From Bacteroidota bacterium (GTDB lineage Bacteria; Bacteroidota; Bacteroidia; Bacteroidales; VadinHA17): DNA of 49,967 nt. Positions 17,055 through 26,029 of the stretch are shown in pieces (position 1 is the first letter of the stretch; every line of letters begins with the position of its first letter). The stretch lies in the NCBI GenBank assembly GCA_022561875.1, contig JADFQJ010000018.1, positions 1 to 49,967 of the forward strand, in the 5' to 3' direction. A program made the translations under genes and the position numbers. The notes beneath the pieces were generated by a model that was not told the origin of the DNA, ran no database searches, and was given only the letters and a program-made list of their open reading frames with translations.

Positions 17055-17499
17055 AAGAATGCGAATTTTAAGTTTTATCATAATTCTTTTATTATCTCTG
17101 AATTTTGCTGGTTGTCAGGAAAGATCAGAGAGTCACGAAAATAATCATGTCCGAAAAGAAAATTTTTCTGTCAGAGAGGGCAAAAGACTTTTTATTCACT
17201 ATTGCTCACCCTGTCATGGGGAAAGTGGAGATGGTTTCGGACAATATTTAGCTTATGGACTGGAACCAAAACCACCGGATTTTACATCTCCGGATTTTTT
17301 AATAAAAAGATCAGACACATTACTTTTGTTAACCATTAGTGAAGGATCGATCAGTATCGGCAAATCAAACCTTTGCCCACCATGGGGAAAAACCTTTCGA
17401 AAAGAAGAAATTAATTTTGTTGCCGATCATGTTAAATATCTTAATGAAAAAGCTAATGTTAACAGCAATAATATCGAGCTTGCTGGTGAAAAAAATTAA
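17047..17499 (+). CDS. Monoheme cytochrome c lipoprotein
   Basis: A 150-residue lipoprotein (signal ending AGC, Cys23) with one class-I cytochrome motif CSPCHGESGDGFG and the usual downstream pattern (KPPDFTS, then LCPPWGKTF with a possible Met-less distal ligand, then EEINFVADHVKYL). The gene overlaps the octaheme gene by 8 bases, which suggests translational coupling. It may shuttle electrons between the octaheme subunit and a terminal oxidase, a reductase or the cupredoxins. It is the last gene of the + strand redox run; the next genes are convergent. Confidence 0.85.
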   Translation: MNRRMRILSFIIILLLSLNFAGCQERSESHENNHVRKENFSVREGKRLFIHYCSPCHGESGDGFGQYLAYGLEPKPPDFTSPDFLIKRSDTLLLLTISEGSISIGKSNLCPPWGKTFRKEEINFVADHVKYLNEKANVNSNNIELAGEKN

Positions 17500-17533
17500 T
17501 GATTGCAAATGTGCTTATAAACTGCGTTAGCCA

Positions 17534-18568
17534 CTAAAAATATTTTGATTTCATTTTCAATGAAACATTAACAAGTGCTATTAATACCGGAACTTCTACC
17601 AATGGACCGATAACAGCAGCAAATGCTTCGCCGGAATTGATACCGAAAACTGCAATTGTAACAGCAATTGCCAATTCAAAATTGTTGCTTGCTGCCGTAA
17701 ATGAAAGTGTTATTGTTTTTTCGTAATCTGTCCCCATTTTTTTACTGATGAAAAATGACACAAAAAACATAACCACAAAATAAATCACAAGCGGTATGGC
17801 AATACGAACTACATCAAACGGGAGTTTCACTATGTGATCGCCTTTTAACGAAAACATTACAAAAATAGTAAACAATAAAGCAAGCAATGTTAAAGGGCTT
17901 ATTTTGGGGATAAATTTAGTTTGATACCAGACTTTATTTTTAATTTTAATCAGAAAATATCTGGTAAGCATTCCTGCAATAAACGGAATTCCCAAATAAA
18001 TAAAAACACTTTCGGCAATGCGTCCTATTGTAATATCTACTTCAGTTCCTTGTAATCCAAATTTACCCGGTAAGATGGTTATAAAAACATATGCATAAAT
18101 TGAAAAGAAAAGCACCTGAAAAATACTGTTAAAAGCTACCAGGCCGGCAGCGTATTCGGTATCGCCTTTTGCCAAATCGTTCCAGACAATAACCATTGCA
18201 ATACAACGTGCAAGTCCTATAAGTATTAAACCGGTCATGTAATGCGGATAATCTTTCAGAAATACAATCGCCAATACAAACATTAAAACCGGTCCGATTA
18301 TCCAGTTTTGAACTAATGAAAGCAATAATACTTTCCGATCACGAAATACATCTTTTAATTCTTCGTATTTAACTTTTGCCAATGGTGGATACATCATTAT
18401 TATAAGTCCGATTGCTATTGGAATATTAGTGGTTCCGCGGCTCATACTGTTCCAAAAATTAACAATTGACGGGAATAGCCAACCTGAACCAATGCCAATG
18501 AACATAATAAGGAAGATCCATACTGTTAGATAGCGGTCGAGAAATGAAAGTCTTTTTTGCGAAGGCAT
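17534..18568 (-). CDS. acr3: ACR3-type arsenite efflux permease
   Basis: A 344-residue membrane protein with about ten helices. It shows ACR3 features: [12 protein letters not shown] at the start, the GIGLARC-like segment [18 protein letters not shown] with its conserved Cys, [12 protein letters not shown], and a C-terminal [15 protein letters not shown] block. It extrudes arsenite using the proton gradient. It is the last gene of arsR-arsC-acr3, 4 bases after arsC, and faces the redox operon tail to tail with a 34-base gap in which I see no strong terminator. Confidence 0.93.
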   Translation of the reverse strand: MPSQKRLSFLDRYLTVWIFLIMFIGIGSGWLFPSIVNFWNSMSRGTTNIPIAIGLIIMMYPPLAKVKYEELKDVFRDRKVLLLSLVQNWIIGPVLMFVLAIVFLKDYPHYMTGLILIGLARCIAMVIVWNDLAKGDTEYAAGLVAFNSIFQVLFFSIYAYVFITILPGKFGLQGTEVDITIGRIAESVFIYLGIPFIAGMLTRYFLIKIKNKVWYQTKFIPKISPLTLLALLFTIFVMFSLKGDHIVKLPFDVVRIAIPLVIYFVVMFFVSFFISKKMGTDYEKTITLSFTAASNNFELAIAVTIAVFGINSGEAFAAVIGPLVEVPVLIALVNVSLKMKSKYF

Positions 18569-18572
18569 ATTA

Positions 18573-18998
18573 TTAACTGCTTATATGTTTTTTATAAAAT
18601 TGTTGAAAATCTCTTTGAATTTGATCGCGTATCCTGCGAAACTCCGACAGAATAAATTCTTCTGTTCCGGTTGCTTCTGCCGGGTCGTCAAAACCAATGT
18701 GCAAACGATGGTTTACTTTACCCGTAAACATTGGACAAGTTTCTTTTGCACCGCCGCAAACGGTTATTACATAATCGAAACTTTTGTCAAGAAATTCGTT
18801 TATGGATTTCGGGTGTTTTTTACTTATGCCAATGCCTGATTCTTGCATTACTTGTATGGCTTTCGGGTGAACTTTCCTGCCTGGCTTGGTTCCTGCCGAA
18901 ACTACTTTTAATTTACTGTCGAAAGATTTTAAAAAACCCTCTGCCATTTGGCTGCGGCAACTATTGCCGGTGCAAAGAATTAAAATTTTCATTTTCAT
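18573..18998 (-). CDS. arsC: Thioredoxin-coupled arsenate reductase (LMW phosphatase type)
   Basis: A 141-residue protein of the low-molecular-weight phosphatase fold. The catalytic loop is C9-TGNSC-R15 and the redox relay cysteines are C81 and C88 ([10 protein letters not shown]), matching the triad of thioredoxin-coupled ArsC enzymes. It reduces arsenate to arsenite for export by the permease encoded next to it. The start could also be Met3. A probable ArsR operator lies 23 bases upstream of the ATG. Confidence 0.93.
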   Translation of the reverse strand: MKMKILILCTGNSCRSQMAEGFLKSFDSKLKVVSAGTKPGRKVHPKAIQVMQESGIGISKKHPKSINEFLDKSFDYVITVCGGAKETCPMFTGKVNHRLHIGFDDPAEATGTEEFILSEFRRIRDQIQRDFQQFYKKHISS

Positions 18999-19020
18999 AA
19001 GTTTTAATTATAAGTTCGTA

Positions 19021-19038
19021 GTTCGTAAAACAACGAAC
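19021..19038 (-). promoter_or_regulatory. Inverted repeat, probable ArsR operator before arsC
   Basis: GTTCGTAAAACAACGAAC has perfect 6-bp arms with a 6-base spacer. The same plan, GTTCGY-N6-ACGAAY, occurs again upstream of arsR (19375-19392). ArsR proteins bind such dyads and let go when arsenite binds. The match between the two sites is the main evidence. Confidence 0.6.
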
Positions 19039-19056
19039 ATTATTCTTAATAAAAAA

Positions 19057-19359
19057 TTATATTTGTAAGATTTTTTTAAAAAGTTTTTGATTTAATTTCC
19101 AGTTTTCTTTATTAAGGCAATATTTTATTTTTGGTGGTTCAATTACTCCTTGAATTAAACCTGACTTTTTTAATTCTTTTAGGTGTTGCGACAGTGTTGA
19201 TTTGGCGATTGGTAATATTTTGGATAAATCACCGCTGTAACAACATGATTGTTTTGAAAGTAATTCTATTATATATATTCTGACCGGATGTCCCATAGCT
19301 TTTGCAAACCGGGCAGTACGTTTTTGTTTTTCTGTAAAAGTGTTTTTTGCTTTTTCCAT
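19057..19359 (-). CDS. arsR: ArsR-family arsenic-responsive repressor
   Basis: A 100-residue winged helix-turn-helix repressor. The recognition helix region reads AKSTLSQHLKELKKSGLI. Candidate arsenite ligands are the Cys pair in QSCCYSGDL and a Cys near the C-terminus (KYCLNKENW). The DNA-binding part starts with KAMGHPVRIYIIELL, typical of the family. It probably represses itself and arsC-acr3 through the two GTTCGY-N6-ACGAAY dyads flanking it. The copper ATPase gene ends 53 bases upstream. Confidence 0.9.
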   Translation of the reverse strand: MEKAKNTFTEKQKRTARFAKAMGHPVRIYIIELLSKQSCCYSGDLSKILPIAKSTLSQHLKELKKSGLIQGVIEPPKIKYCLNKENWKLNQKLFKKILQI

Positions 19360-19374
19360 AGTTGTATTTTTCCT

Positions 19375-19392
19375 GTTCGCAATAATACGAAT
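19375..19392 (-). promoter_or_regulatory. Inverted repeat, probable ArsR operator before arsR
   Basis: GTTCGCAATAATACGAAT keeps the arms GTTCG and CGAA with a spacing identical to the dyad before arsC. It lies 16 bases upstream of the arsR ATG, in the gap after copA, where an autoregulatory operator is expected. Confidence 0.55.
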
Positions 19393-19412
19393 AGTAAGTC
19401 ATTTTAACAATT

Positions 19413-21851
19413 TTATTTTTTTCGTAATCGTAAAGCATTGGTAATTACCGACACAGAGCTAAAACTCATAGCTGCAGCGGCAATTACCGGACTTAATAAC
19501 AGTCCGAAAAAAGGAAAAAGTATTCCGGCGGCAACAGGTACTCCAAGTGCATTGTAGACAAAAGCGAAGAAGAGGTTTTGCCTGATGTTTTTCATCACCT
19601 TGGAACTTAAATCCCTGGCCCTTACAATACCATTCAGGTCGCCTTTCACCAGGGTGATTTCTGCGCTTTGTATGGCAATGTCGGTACCGGTACCCATGGC
19701 AATTCCGATATTTGCCTGTGCCAGGGCAGGTGCATCATTAATACCATCGCCGGCCATGGCAACAATATGCCCTTGTTCCTGCAGCTCTTTCACTTTTTTA
19801 TATTTGTCGTCGGGCAGGCAATCGGCTATAAAACCATCTAAATCCAGCTCATCTGCTACCGCTTTGGCCGTAAATTTATTGTCGCCGGTAAGCATGTATA
19901 CTTTTAATCCCATTTTTTGAAGTGTTTTTATGGCTTTGGCTGAAGTTTCTTTAATCTTATCCGATACACTCACAATCCCTTCAACCTGGCTATCGATGAT
20001 TAAATACATCACCGTTTGTCCGGTAAGTTGCCACTTTTGAACCAGGTTTTTCTTGTCATCGTCAAGGATTGCCTGAAAATCTTCGATCAGTCGATGGTTA
20101 CCTAATCCGATTTTTTTCCTTTTGTAAACAGCTTGTACTCCTTTTCCGGTTACTGATTCAAATTCGTCAAGTTTAAAAAGCTTCAGGTGGTTGGCTTTTG
20201 CGCCGGCAACAATGGCATCAGCAAGCGGATGTTCGCTGTTTACATCGACAGAAGCTGCCAGTTGCAGGATTTCCCGGTCGCTCAGTTTCCCAAAGGATTT
20301 AAAACTATTCAGGCTTGGTTTTCCTTCAGTAATGGTGCCTGTTTTATCAATAATGAGCGTATCGATTTTATTCATTTCCTCAATGGCGCGGGCGTCTTTT
20401 ACCAGCACGCCTAATTGGGCTCCCTTCCCTGTTCCCACCATTATTGACATGGGGGTTGCCAGTCCCAATGCACAGGGGCAGGCAATAATTAACACTGCAA
20501 TGGCATTTACAAAAGCATAGACATAAGCCGGCTCGGGTCCCCAGATGGACCAAACGGCAAACGTAATGATTGCACAGGAAATCACAACCTGGACAAAGTA
20601 TTTGGCAACTTTGTCTGCCAGTTTTTGGATAGGCGCCCTGGAACGGCTGGCCTGGTTCACCATTTCGATGATTTGAGCCAAAAGGGTATCGTTGCCCACT
20701 TTTTCAGCCTTCATCTCAAATGCTGTTTGACTATTGATTGTTCCTCCGGTAATCTTATCTCCTTCTGTTTTATCAGCCGGAATGGGTTCACCGGTAATCA
20801 TGCTTTCGTCAATTACCGCATAGCCCTTATAAATGATGCCATCGACGGGAATTTTTTCTCCGGGTTTAACTTTTAGAAGATCACCAACTTTTACTTCTTC
20901 TAAAGGAATTTCTTCCTCCACGCCGTTGCGGATAATCCGGGCAACGGGTGGAACCAGCCCCAGTAAGGCTTTGATAGCCGAATTGGTTTTGCTGTGGGCG
21001 CGTAATTCCAATACTTGTCCCAGAAGTACCAGCGTTAATATTACTGCTGCAGCCTCAAAATACAGGTGAACATTTCCTTGTTCATCTTTGAACTGGGCAG
21101 GAAAAATATCTGGTAGCACTAAAGCAAACACACTAAACAGGTATGCCGCTCCTACACCGATCGATATTAATGTCCACATATTTGGAGACCACCGGCGGAT
21201 GGAAGCCCATCCCCGCTTAAAAAAAACCCAACTTGAATAAAAAACAACTGGGGTTGTAAGAACAAACTGAACCCAGCCCCAGACTTTTTCAGATGCAATA
21301 GATTCGAGATGCAGAAAGCTTAGAAGCTCAGACATGGCTATTAGGAAAACCGGAATACTCAATGCTAACGCAATCCGGAATTTTTTAGTTATTTTATTAT
21401 AGGCTTTTTCTTCCTCACTGGTAATTTCTCCCTTTTCCGGAATCAGATCCATTCCACATTTAGGACAGCTCCCGGGTTTTTTTTGCTTGATTTCAGGATG
21501 CATGGGGCAGGTGTACGTTACCGTAGAAGTTTTATTAATTTCCGCTTTTTGCAGGTGCATCCCGCAAACCGGGCAATCACCGGGGATATCGTAAGTCTCA
21601 TCACCTTCGCAGCGCATGGGGCAGTAATATTTTCCATCTACTGCAGAATCATTTGTTTTTATATGTACTCCATGGTACCCGGGTTGGTGCATTTGCCTAT
21701 TTTCCTCTTTATGGTGATGATGTTCATTACCCGGGTCCTCCACCGGTTTAAGGTGCATCCCGCAAACCGGGCAATCACCCGTGGCATTGTAGGTCTTATC
21801 ACCCTCGCAGTGCATGGGGCATGCAAACTTTTCGTTTTGTTTTTTATCCAT
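19413..21851 (-). CDS. copA: Copper-exporting P1B-type ATPase with three N-terminal heavy-metal-binding modules
   Basis: An 812-residue heavy-metal ATPase. Instead of ferredoxin-like HMA domains it carries three short Cys-rich modules at about 8-37, 74-103 and 112-141 (each CPM followed by CPxCGM), with a His run (HHHH) between the first two. The transport core has CPC (458-460) in its sixth helix, the phosphorylation site at Asp502 (DKTGT), TGE and GDGINDAPAL. CPC with this N-terminus indicates Cu(I) or Ag(I) export. It lies downstream of a DUF302 gene and upstream of arsR, in a block of metal-resistance genes. Module count varies in the family, and three is high. Confidence 0.92.
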   Translation of the reverse strand: MDKKQNEKFACPMHCEGDKTYNATGDCPVCGMHLKPVEDPGNEHHHHKEENRQMHQPGYHGVHIKTNDSAVDGKYYCPMRCEGDETYDIPGDCPVCGMHLQKAEINKTSTVTYTCPMHPEIKQKKPGSCPKCGMDLIPEKGEITSEEEKAYNKITKKFRIALALSIPVFLIAMSELLSFLHLESIASEKVWGWVQFVLTTPVVFYSSWVFFKRGWASIRRWSPNMWTLISIGVGAAYLFSVFALVLPDIFPAQFKDEQGNVHLYFEAAAVILTLVLLGQVLELRAHSKTNSAIKALLGLVPPVARIIRNGVEEEIPLEEVKVGDLLKVKPGEKIPVDGIIYKGYAVIDESMITGEPIPADKTEGDKITGGTINSQTAFEMKAEKVGNDTLLAQIIEMVNQASRSRAPIQKLADKVAKYFVQVVISCAIITFAVWSIWGPEPAYVYAFVNAIAVLIIACPCALGLATPMSIMVGTGKGAQLGVLVKDARAIEEMNKIDTLIIDKTGTITEGKPSLNSFKSFGKLSDREILQLAASVDVNSEHPLADAIVAGAKANHLKLFKLDEFESVTGKGVQAVYKRKKIGLGNHRLIEDFQAILDDDKKNLVQKWQLTGQTVMYLIIDSQVEGIVSVSDKIKETSAKAIKTLQKMGLKVYMLTGDNKFTAKAVADELDLDGFIADCLPDDKYKKVKELQEQGHIVAMAGDGINDAPALAQANIGIAMGTGTDIAIQSAEITLVKGDLNGIVRARDLSSKVMKNIRQNLFFAFVYNALGVPVAAGILFPFFGLLLSPVIAAAAMSFSSVSVITNALRLRKK

Positions 21852-21892
21852 ATTGGTTCTTTATAAACCAGAAGGCTGTTTACTCCTTTTTT

Positions 21893-22279
21893 TTAAACGG
21901 ATGCAATCGCTTTTTCGAGTTTTTCTTTTATTTCTCCGGCAATGCCGGCAAGATTCGGATTTTCAATAGCCATCATTGAAGCAACAGGATCGACAGCCGC
22001 AATTTCTACTTTATTACTGTCCAGTTCCTGTACAATTACGTTACAGGGGAGCATAATGCCAACCTTATCTTCCAACTGTAATGCTTTATATGCATAAGAC
22101 GGATTGCATGCTCCAAGGATTTTGTACTTTCGGAAATTGACATTCAATTTTTCTTTCAATTTATCCTGAATATCTATTTCAGTGAGAACCCCAAATCCTT
22201 CTTTTTTTAATGATTCTGTTACCAGTTGTACGGCTTGCTCAAAACTTGTGTTTAGTTTCTTACTGATATAATATTTCAC
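21893..22279 (-). CDS. DUF302-family protein
   Basis: A 128-residue protein of the DUF302 fold (YYISKKLNTSFEQAV..., GFGVLTEIDIQDKLKEK, YKILGACNPSYAYKAL, VGIMLPCNVIV). The two conserved cysteines in GACNP and LPCNV are kept. It starts with GTG; no better in-frame ATG is available. DUF302 proteins often sit near metal or sulfur genes and their biochemical role is unknown. Here it lies between a Met-rich protein and copA, 12 bases after the former, so a part in copper handling is plausible. Confidence 0.82.
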   Translation of the reverse strand: MKYYISKKLNTSFEQAVQLVTESLKKEGFGVLTEIDIQDKLKEKLNVNFRKYKILGACNPSYAYKALQLEDKVGIMLPCNVIVQELDSNKVEIAAVDPVASMMAIENPNLAGIAGEIKEKLEKAIASV

Positions 22280-22290
22280 AACTTCATTTT

Positions 22291-22749
22291 TTATTGTTTA
22301 TGTTCTTGTTTATTATCATCCTTTTTGTGCATCATTTGCATACAGCCCTTCATACGCATCATTCCTTTTAGTTTCATTTTTTGCATTTTCATTTGCATCA
22401 TTTCAGGATTTCCGGTCATCATGTTTGCCATATTACAGCACATTACAGAATCTTGTTTGCACATTTCCATCATTTTAGCATGATCCATCATTTGATGACC
22501 TTCTTTCATCTCCGTTTCACCATCATGCCCCGTCATTTTACTGTCTTCTTCCATCATCATCATGGCATGTTCGTTACCTTTCATGTTTTTCATGAATTCC
22601 ATCATGAGTTCATGATTTTCTAAAATGGTATTGAAAATTTCAGCACGTGTTTCCGGCTTATCCAAAAGCCCTTTGATATCTGCACTTTGACTATAGCCAC
22701 TGAAAGCTATAAATGCTACCATAGAAAAAATAATTACAAGTGTTTTCAT
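22291..22749 (-). CDS. Secreted Met-rich protein, probable copper/silver binding
   Basis: A 152-residue protein with a signal peptide (cleavage after about Ser20-Gln21). The mature part is dominated by methionine: 32 Met in the whole chain, in MM, MMMM and MxM patterns, with His and several Cys (MEMCKQDSVMCCNM). Such composition binds Cu(I) or Ag(I) in the periplasm. I do not recognise a named family. It is the first gene of a subcluster with DUF302 and copA, separated by 187 bases from the efflux-pump genes, so it may have its own promoter. Confidence 0.78.
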   Translation of the reverse strand: MKTLVIIFSMVAFIAFSGYSQSADIKGLLDKPETRAEIFNTILENHELMMEFMKNMKGNEHAMMMMEEDSKMTGHDGETEMKEGHQMMDHAKMMEMCKQDSVMCCNMANMMTGNPEMMQMKMQKMKLKGMMRMKGCMQMMHKKDDNKQEHKQ

Positions 22750-22936
22750 AATAGTAAATTTTTAAATTAATATGCGAAGTTATATTCTTAATTTATTGAT
22801 AATAAAATAATTTTAATGTTCGTTTCAAAGCATTTAATGTTTATTCAAAAATACAACTCATCCTGACAGCAACAAGTATTTCAAGTTTAATAAACATTTT
22901 TCGTATTATTTTTTTGTGCTGGCCGGTTATTGCCTC

Positions 22937-24745
22937 TTACTTCAGGATTTCCCTGTTCTCTCCGCATCCCAGCATCGCTTCACCAAAATACGGGTTCCTT
23001 ATTTCTTCAGAGTCGCTAAACCAATAGGCTCCCTGGTCGCGGTATGCCATGGGGCAGTATTGGTAATAAGCAGTTGCATCCTTCAAGCCAAATGCCTTCA
23101 AACTTTTGTAAAAAGTTAAATTGAAGTTGGCAAATTCATTTCTCTGTTGTTCAATATTCGATAGTTGACCGATTGATTTGATCGATTTTTCCAGGGTTTC
23201 CAACTGTTCCATCCAGGTCATGTGGGCATCGCCTTTCAATAATCCCATATTCACAGCTTTAATAGCGTTGCTTACTTTTTTGGCAGCATCGCTCACTTTT
23301 TTTGCATCGGAAGCCACGAAAGCATCTTTCATTATCAGGTATTTTTCATACACTTTTGTCAATTGTTTTTTGAAAGAGGTGCTTACTTCGGAACGTTGTT
23401 CCATTTTTTCGCTCTTTCCCATTTGGGCCATTTCCTCTTTGCTCATTGACTGCCCACCGTGGTTGTGCCCGGTCGACACCATTCCACCTTTCGGGCTCAT
23501 CATGCTTGATTTACCTTGCAACTGGGCTGCGGCATCAATGCTGAATACGCCATTAGTTACAATTTCCTCGCCTTCTTCCAGTCCTTCTTTCACTACGTAG
23601 TAATTGCCTGCATCCTCCCCCAGCGTTATTTCTCTATATTCAAATGTCGGTTTGTATTTATCAGGGTCTTTTACATAAACCACTGACCGTTTGCCTGTCC
23701 ATAGAATGGATGATTTGGGAATAACCAACGCGTTTTCACCACCGGGTAACATTGTTTTTAATATTCCGCTTGTAAACATACCGGGTTTTAATAAACCCCG
23801 GGGATTATCTAATTCCGTCCTTACGTAAGCCACTCTTGTTTTCGTGTTGACCACCGGATCAATAAAGGTAACTTTCCCAGTGAAGGTTTTGCCTGGCAGT
23901 GATTTGATTGTGAACTGGATTTTATCGCCCATCTTCACCCAGGGAATATCACTTTCGTAAGCGTCGAACATGACCCATACGTGGCTTAGATTAATGACTT
24001 CAAACAGGGGGGTGCCTTCTTTTACATAATCTCCTAACGCGACATGCCGCATTGTAACGGTGCCGGTTATTGGGGACAGGATATCGAAATAAAACTCCGG
24101 ATCACCGCTGCTGACAATCTTATCAATCTGAGCATCGGTAAGGTCCCACAATTTTAGCTTATTTCTTGATGCCTGGTAAAACTGAGGGTTGGAGTCCTTG
24201 TATTTCATCGCCTCAAAAAGTTCTTTTTGTGCAGTAACCAGTTCAGGCGAATAAATTTTAGCAAGCAACTCTCCCTTGCTTACTTCCTGCCCTGTAAAGT
24301 TTATGTTTAGCTTTTCAATCCTTCCAGGAAAGCGAGCCGTCAGTTTCATTATGTTCCGCTCGTCTGCTTTTACTTTGCCAGGGAAATACACCTCCTTGAA
24401 AGGAGTAGTTTTTACCACTTTTGTTGTTTGTACCTCCGCTATCCGAATAGCAGATTCAGACATTTGAATATGGATAGGAGAATCATTTTCAGAAACGCCT
24501 TCCAGCGGGATTAAATCCATTCCACAGAATGGACATTTCCCAGGTTTATTCTGTTTTATCTGCGGGTGCATGGAGCAAGTCCATATAGTTTCTTTTTCAG
24601 CATCTTCGTGCATATGTTCCATCGTTTCAGTTGTTTTTACATTATCATTGCCTCCAAAGAACAGCCATCCGAAAAACAATCCGATTACGAAAAGAATGGT
24701 TCCATACACGATGTTTTTTTTGTTGATTTTTATTGATGTCTTCAT
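22937..24745 (-). CDS. cusB: CusB-like periplasmic adaptor of a heavy-metal RND pump
   Basis: A 602-residue membrane-fusion protein. A helix at 12-30 anchors it. A heavy-metal-binding module follows (C57, C71, C74; CSMH then CPFCGM). The adaptor core contains lipoyl-like and beta-barrel segments (FPGRIEKLNINFTGQEV, PITGTVTMRHVALGDYV, RVAYVRTELDNPRGLLKPGMF). A C-terminal DUF3347-type domain of about 140 residues (from about 455) ends with YCPMA and GCGENREILK. It links CusA to the outer-membrane channel and delivers copper or silver. It is third in the cusA-cusC-cusB order, 13 bases after the channel gene. Confidence 0.88.
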   Translation of the reverse strand: MKTSIKINKKNIVYGTILFVIGLFFGWLFFGGNDNVKTTETMEHMHEDAEKETIWTCSMHPQIKQNKPGKCPFCGMDLIPLEGVSENDSPIHIQMSESAIRIAEVQTTKVVKTTPFKEVYFPGKVKADERNIMKLTARFPGRIEKLNINFTGQEVSKGELLAKIYSPELVTAQKELFEAMKYKDSNPQFYQASRNKLKLWDLTDAQIDKIVSSGDPEFYFDILSPITGTVTMRHVALGDYVKEGTPLFEVINLSHVWVMFDAYESDIPWVKMGDKIQFTIKSLPGKTFTGKVTFIDPVVNTKTRVAYVRTELDNPRGLLKPGMFTSGILKTMLPGGENALVIPKSSILWTGKRSVVYVKDPDKYKPTFEYREITLGEDAGNYYVVKEGLEEGEEIVTNGVFSIDAAAQLQGKSSMMSPKGGMVSTGHNHGGQSMSKEEMAQMGKSEKMEQRSEVSTSFKKQLTKVYEKYLIMKDAFVASDAKKVSDAAKKVSNAIKAVNMGLLKGDAHMTWMEQLETLEKSIKSIGQLSNIEQQRNEFANFNLTFYKSLKAFGLKDATAYYQYCPMAYRDQGAYWFSDSEEIRNPYFGEAMLGCGENREILK

Positions 24746-24758
24746 AGTTTTTATTTTT

Positions 24759-26024
24759 TTATTTACCCATTAAATAATTAATATACGCCACGGCCGTGTT
24801 TTGGTCAGCGCGTGCTTTTTCCAGTTCCAGTTCATATTTTAAAACCTTTTTTTCCATTCTCAAAACCTCCTCAAAATCCTTTCCTGCAGAAGTATAGTCA
24901 GTAATTAATATATCCAATGCCTGATTTGCAAAAGTGAGCAGTTGCAAGTATAATTTAACCCTTCTGATACCGTCCAGATAATCTCTGTAGCCCTTTTCAA
25001 AATATGTTTCCAATACATTAGAAGTATTTTCTTTTTCAAATTGAACTGCTTCCTTCTGCAATGATGCCTCATTTATCATAGCATTGTATTTATTACGGTA
25101 TAATGGTATTTTAATACCCACCTGAGGCAGCATTATAGCATCTTTCCCATTATCAGGCAATTCTATATCCGTTCGTTCGCTGATATTAATATAGCTCATA
25201 CCTATCACAAAAGAAGGCATCCCTAATCTGCGTGCTACATCTATCTGTTCATTCCATGACAAGGCTTCATGCTCTAATTTTTGCAATATCGGGTTTTGTG
25301 CAATGATGGAATCATAAATCGCCTTTTTATCTATGTTTACATTATCAAGCCACAATACATCAGGAAAAGTTACTTCCTGTTCAAGCTTGGTATTTAGCAA
25401 TTGTTCAAATTGAGCCACCAATGGAAGTTCAGTGTCTATTAAATAAGCCAGTTGCTCCTTTAATTCTTCAATGTCCATCTCAACTCTCAAAACATCAATC
25501 ATTCCATCTTTCTTACCGGCTTCAAATTTGATTGTTGCCAGATTCTTAAAGGATGACAACAGGTCAAGCGTTTCGTCTGTAATCCGGATTGCCTCCTCTA
25601 AAACATACAAGTTGAAATAAGTGCTTTTTACATCAAAAAACAATTTGTACTTTGCATCTTCAAATGCTTTAAAGCGGGCTTTAGCCCGTTCAGTGGCAAC
25701 CCGTTCCTGTGCGCTTAATGTTCCGAACCAGGGAAACATTTGCGATCCGGAGATAGTTGCTTGCTGAGCTCCTAATCGTGTTTCAACCGGCTGGACAAAA
25801 TATCCGAAAGCCAATTGCGGATCGGGTAATGTACCTACTTGCGGAACCTTTTCTAAAGCAGCCATATATTGCTTGAACAATGATTTTAGATGTGGATTAT
25901 TCTCTGCAGCTGTTTTCAAATAATTTTCTAACTGCACCTGCCCGAAAACAGGCGACAGAAAAATGATAAGGAAAACCGCAGACAGAAAATATTTGTTTAT
26001 TCTACATTCCATGTTTGATTTCAT
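24759..26024 (-). CDS. cusC: TolC/CusC-like outer-membrane efflux channel
   Basis: A 421-residue exported protein (signal ending near VFG) with the two repeated long-helix halves typical of outer-membrane factors. Recognisable parts are LPDPQLAFGYFVQPVETRLGAQQ-like helix entry, DVKSTYFNLYVLEEAIRITDETL and LGMPSFVIGMSY. It is the exit duct for the metal pump and lies between cusA (5 bases upstream) and cusB. The specific symbol rests on operon context. Confidence 0.85.
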   Translation of the reverse strand: MKSNMECRINKYFLSAVFLIIFLSPVFGQVQLENYLKTAAENNPHLKSLFKQYMAALEKVPQVGTLPDPQLAFGYFVQPVETRLGAQQATISGSQMFPWFGTLSAQERVATERAKARFKAFEDAKYKLFFDVKSTYFNLYVLEEAIRITDETLDLLSSFKNLATIKFEAGKKDGMIDVLRVEMDIEELKEQLAYLIDTELPLVAQFEQLLNTKLEQEVTFPDVLWLDNVNIDKKAIYDSIIAQNPILQKLEHEALSWNEQIDVARRLGMPSFVIGMSYINISERTDIELPDNGKDAIMLPQVGIKIPLYRNKYNAMINEASLQKEAVQFEKENTSNVLETYFEKGYRDYLDGIRRVKLYLQLLTFANQALDILITDYTSAGKDFEEVLRMEKKVLKYELELEKARADQNTAVAYINYLMGK

Positions 26025-26029
26025 CAGTA

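Noticed and set aside
22381-22623. His-rich open frame on the + strand opposite the Met-rich gene
   Set aside because: Antisense of ATG/CAT-rich DNA gives His runs automatically; the - strand protein has a signal peptide and fits the neighbourhood.
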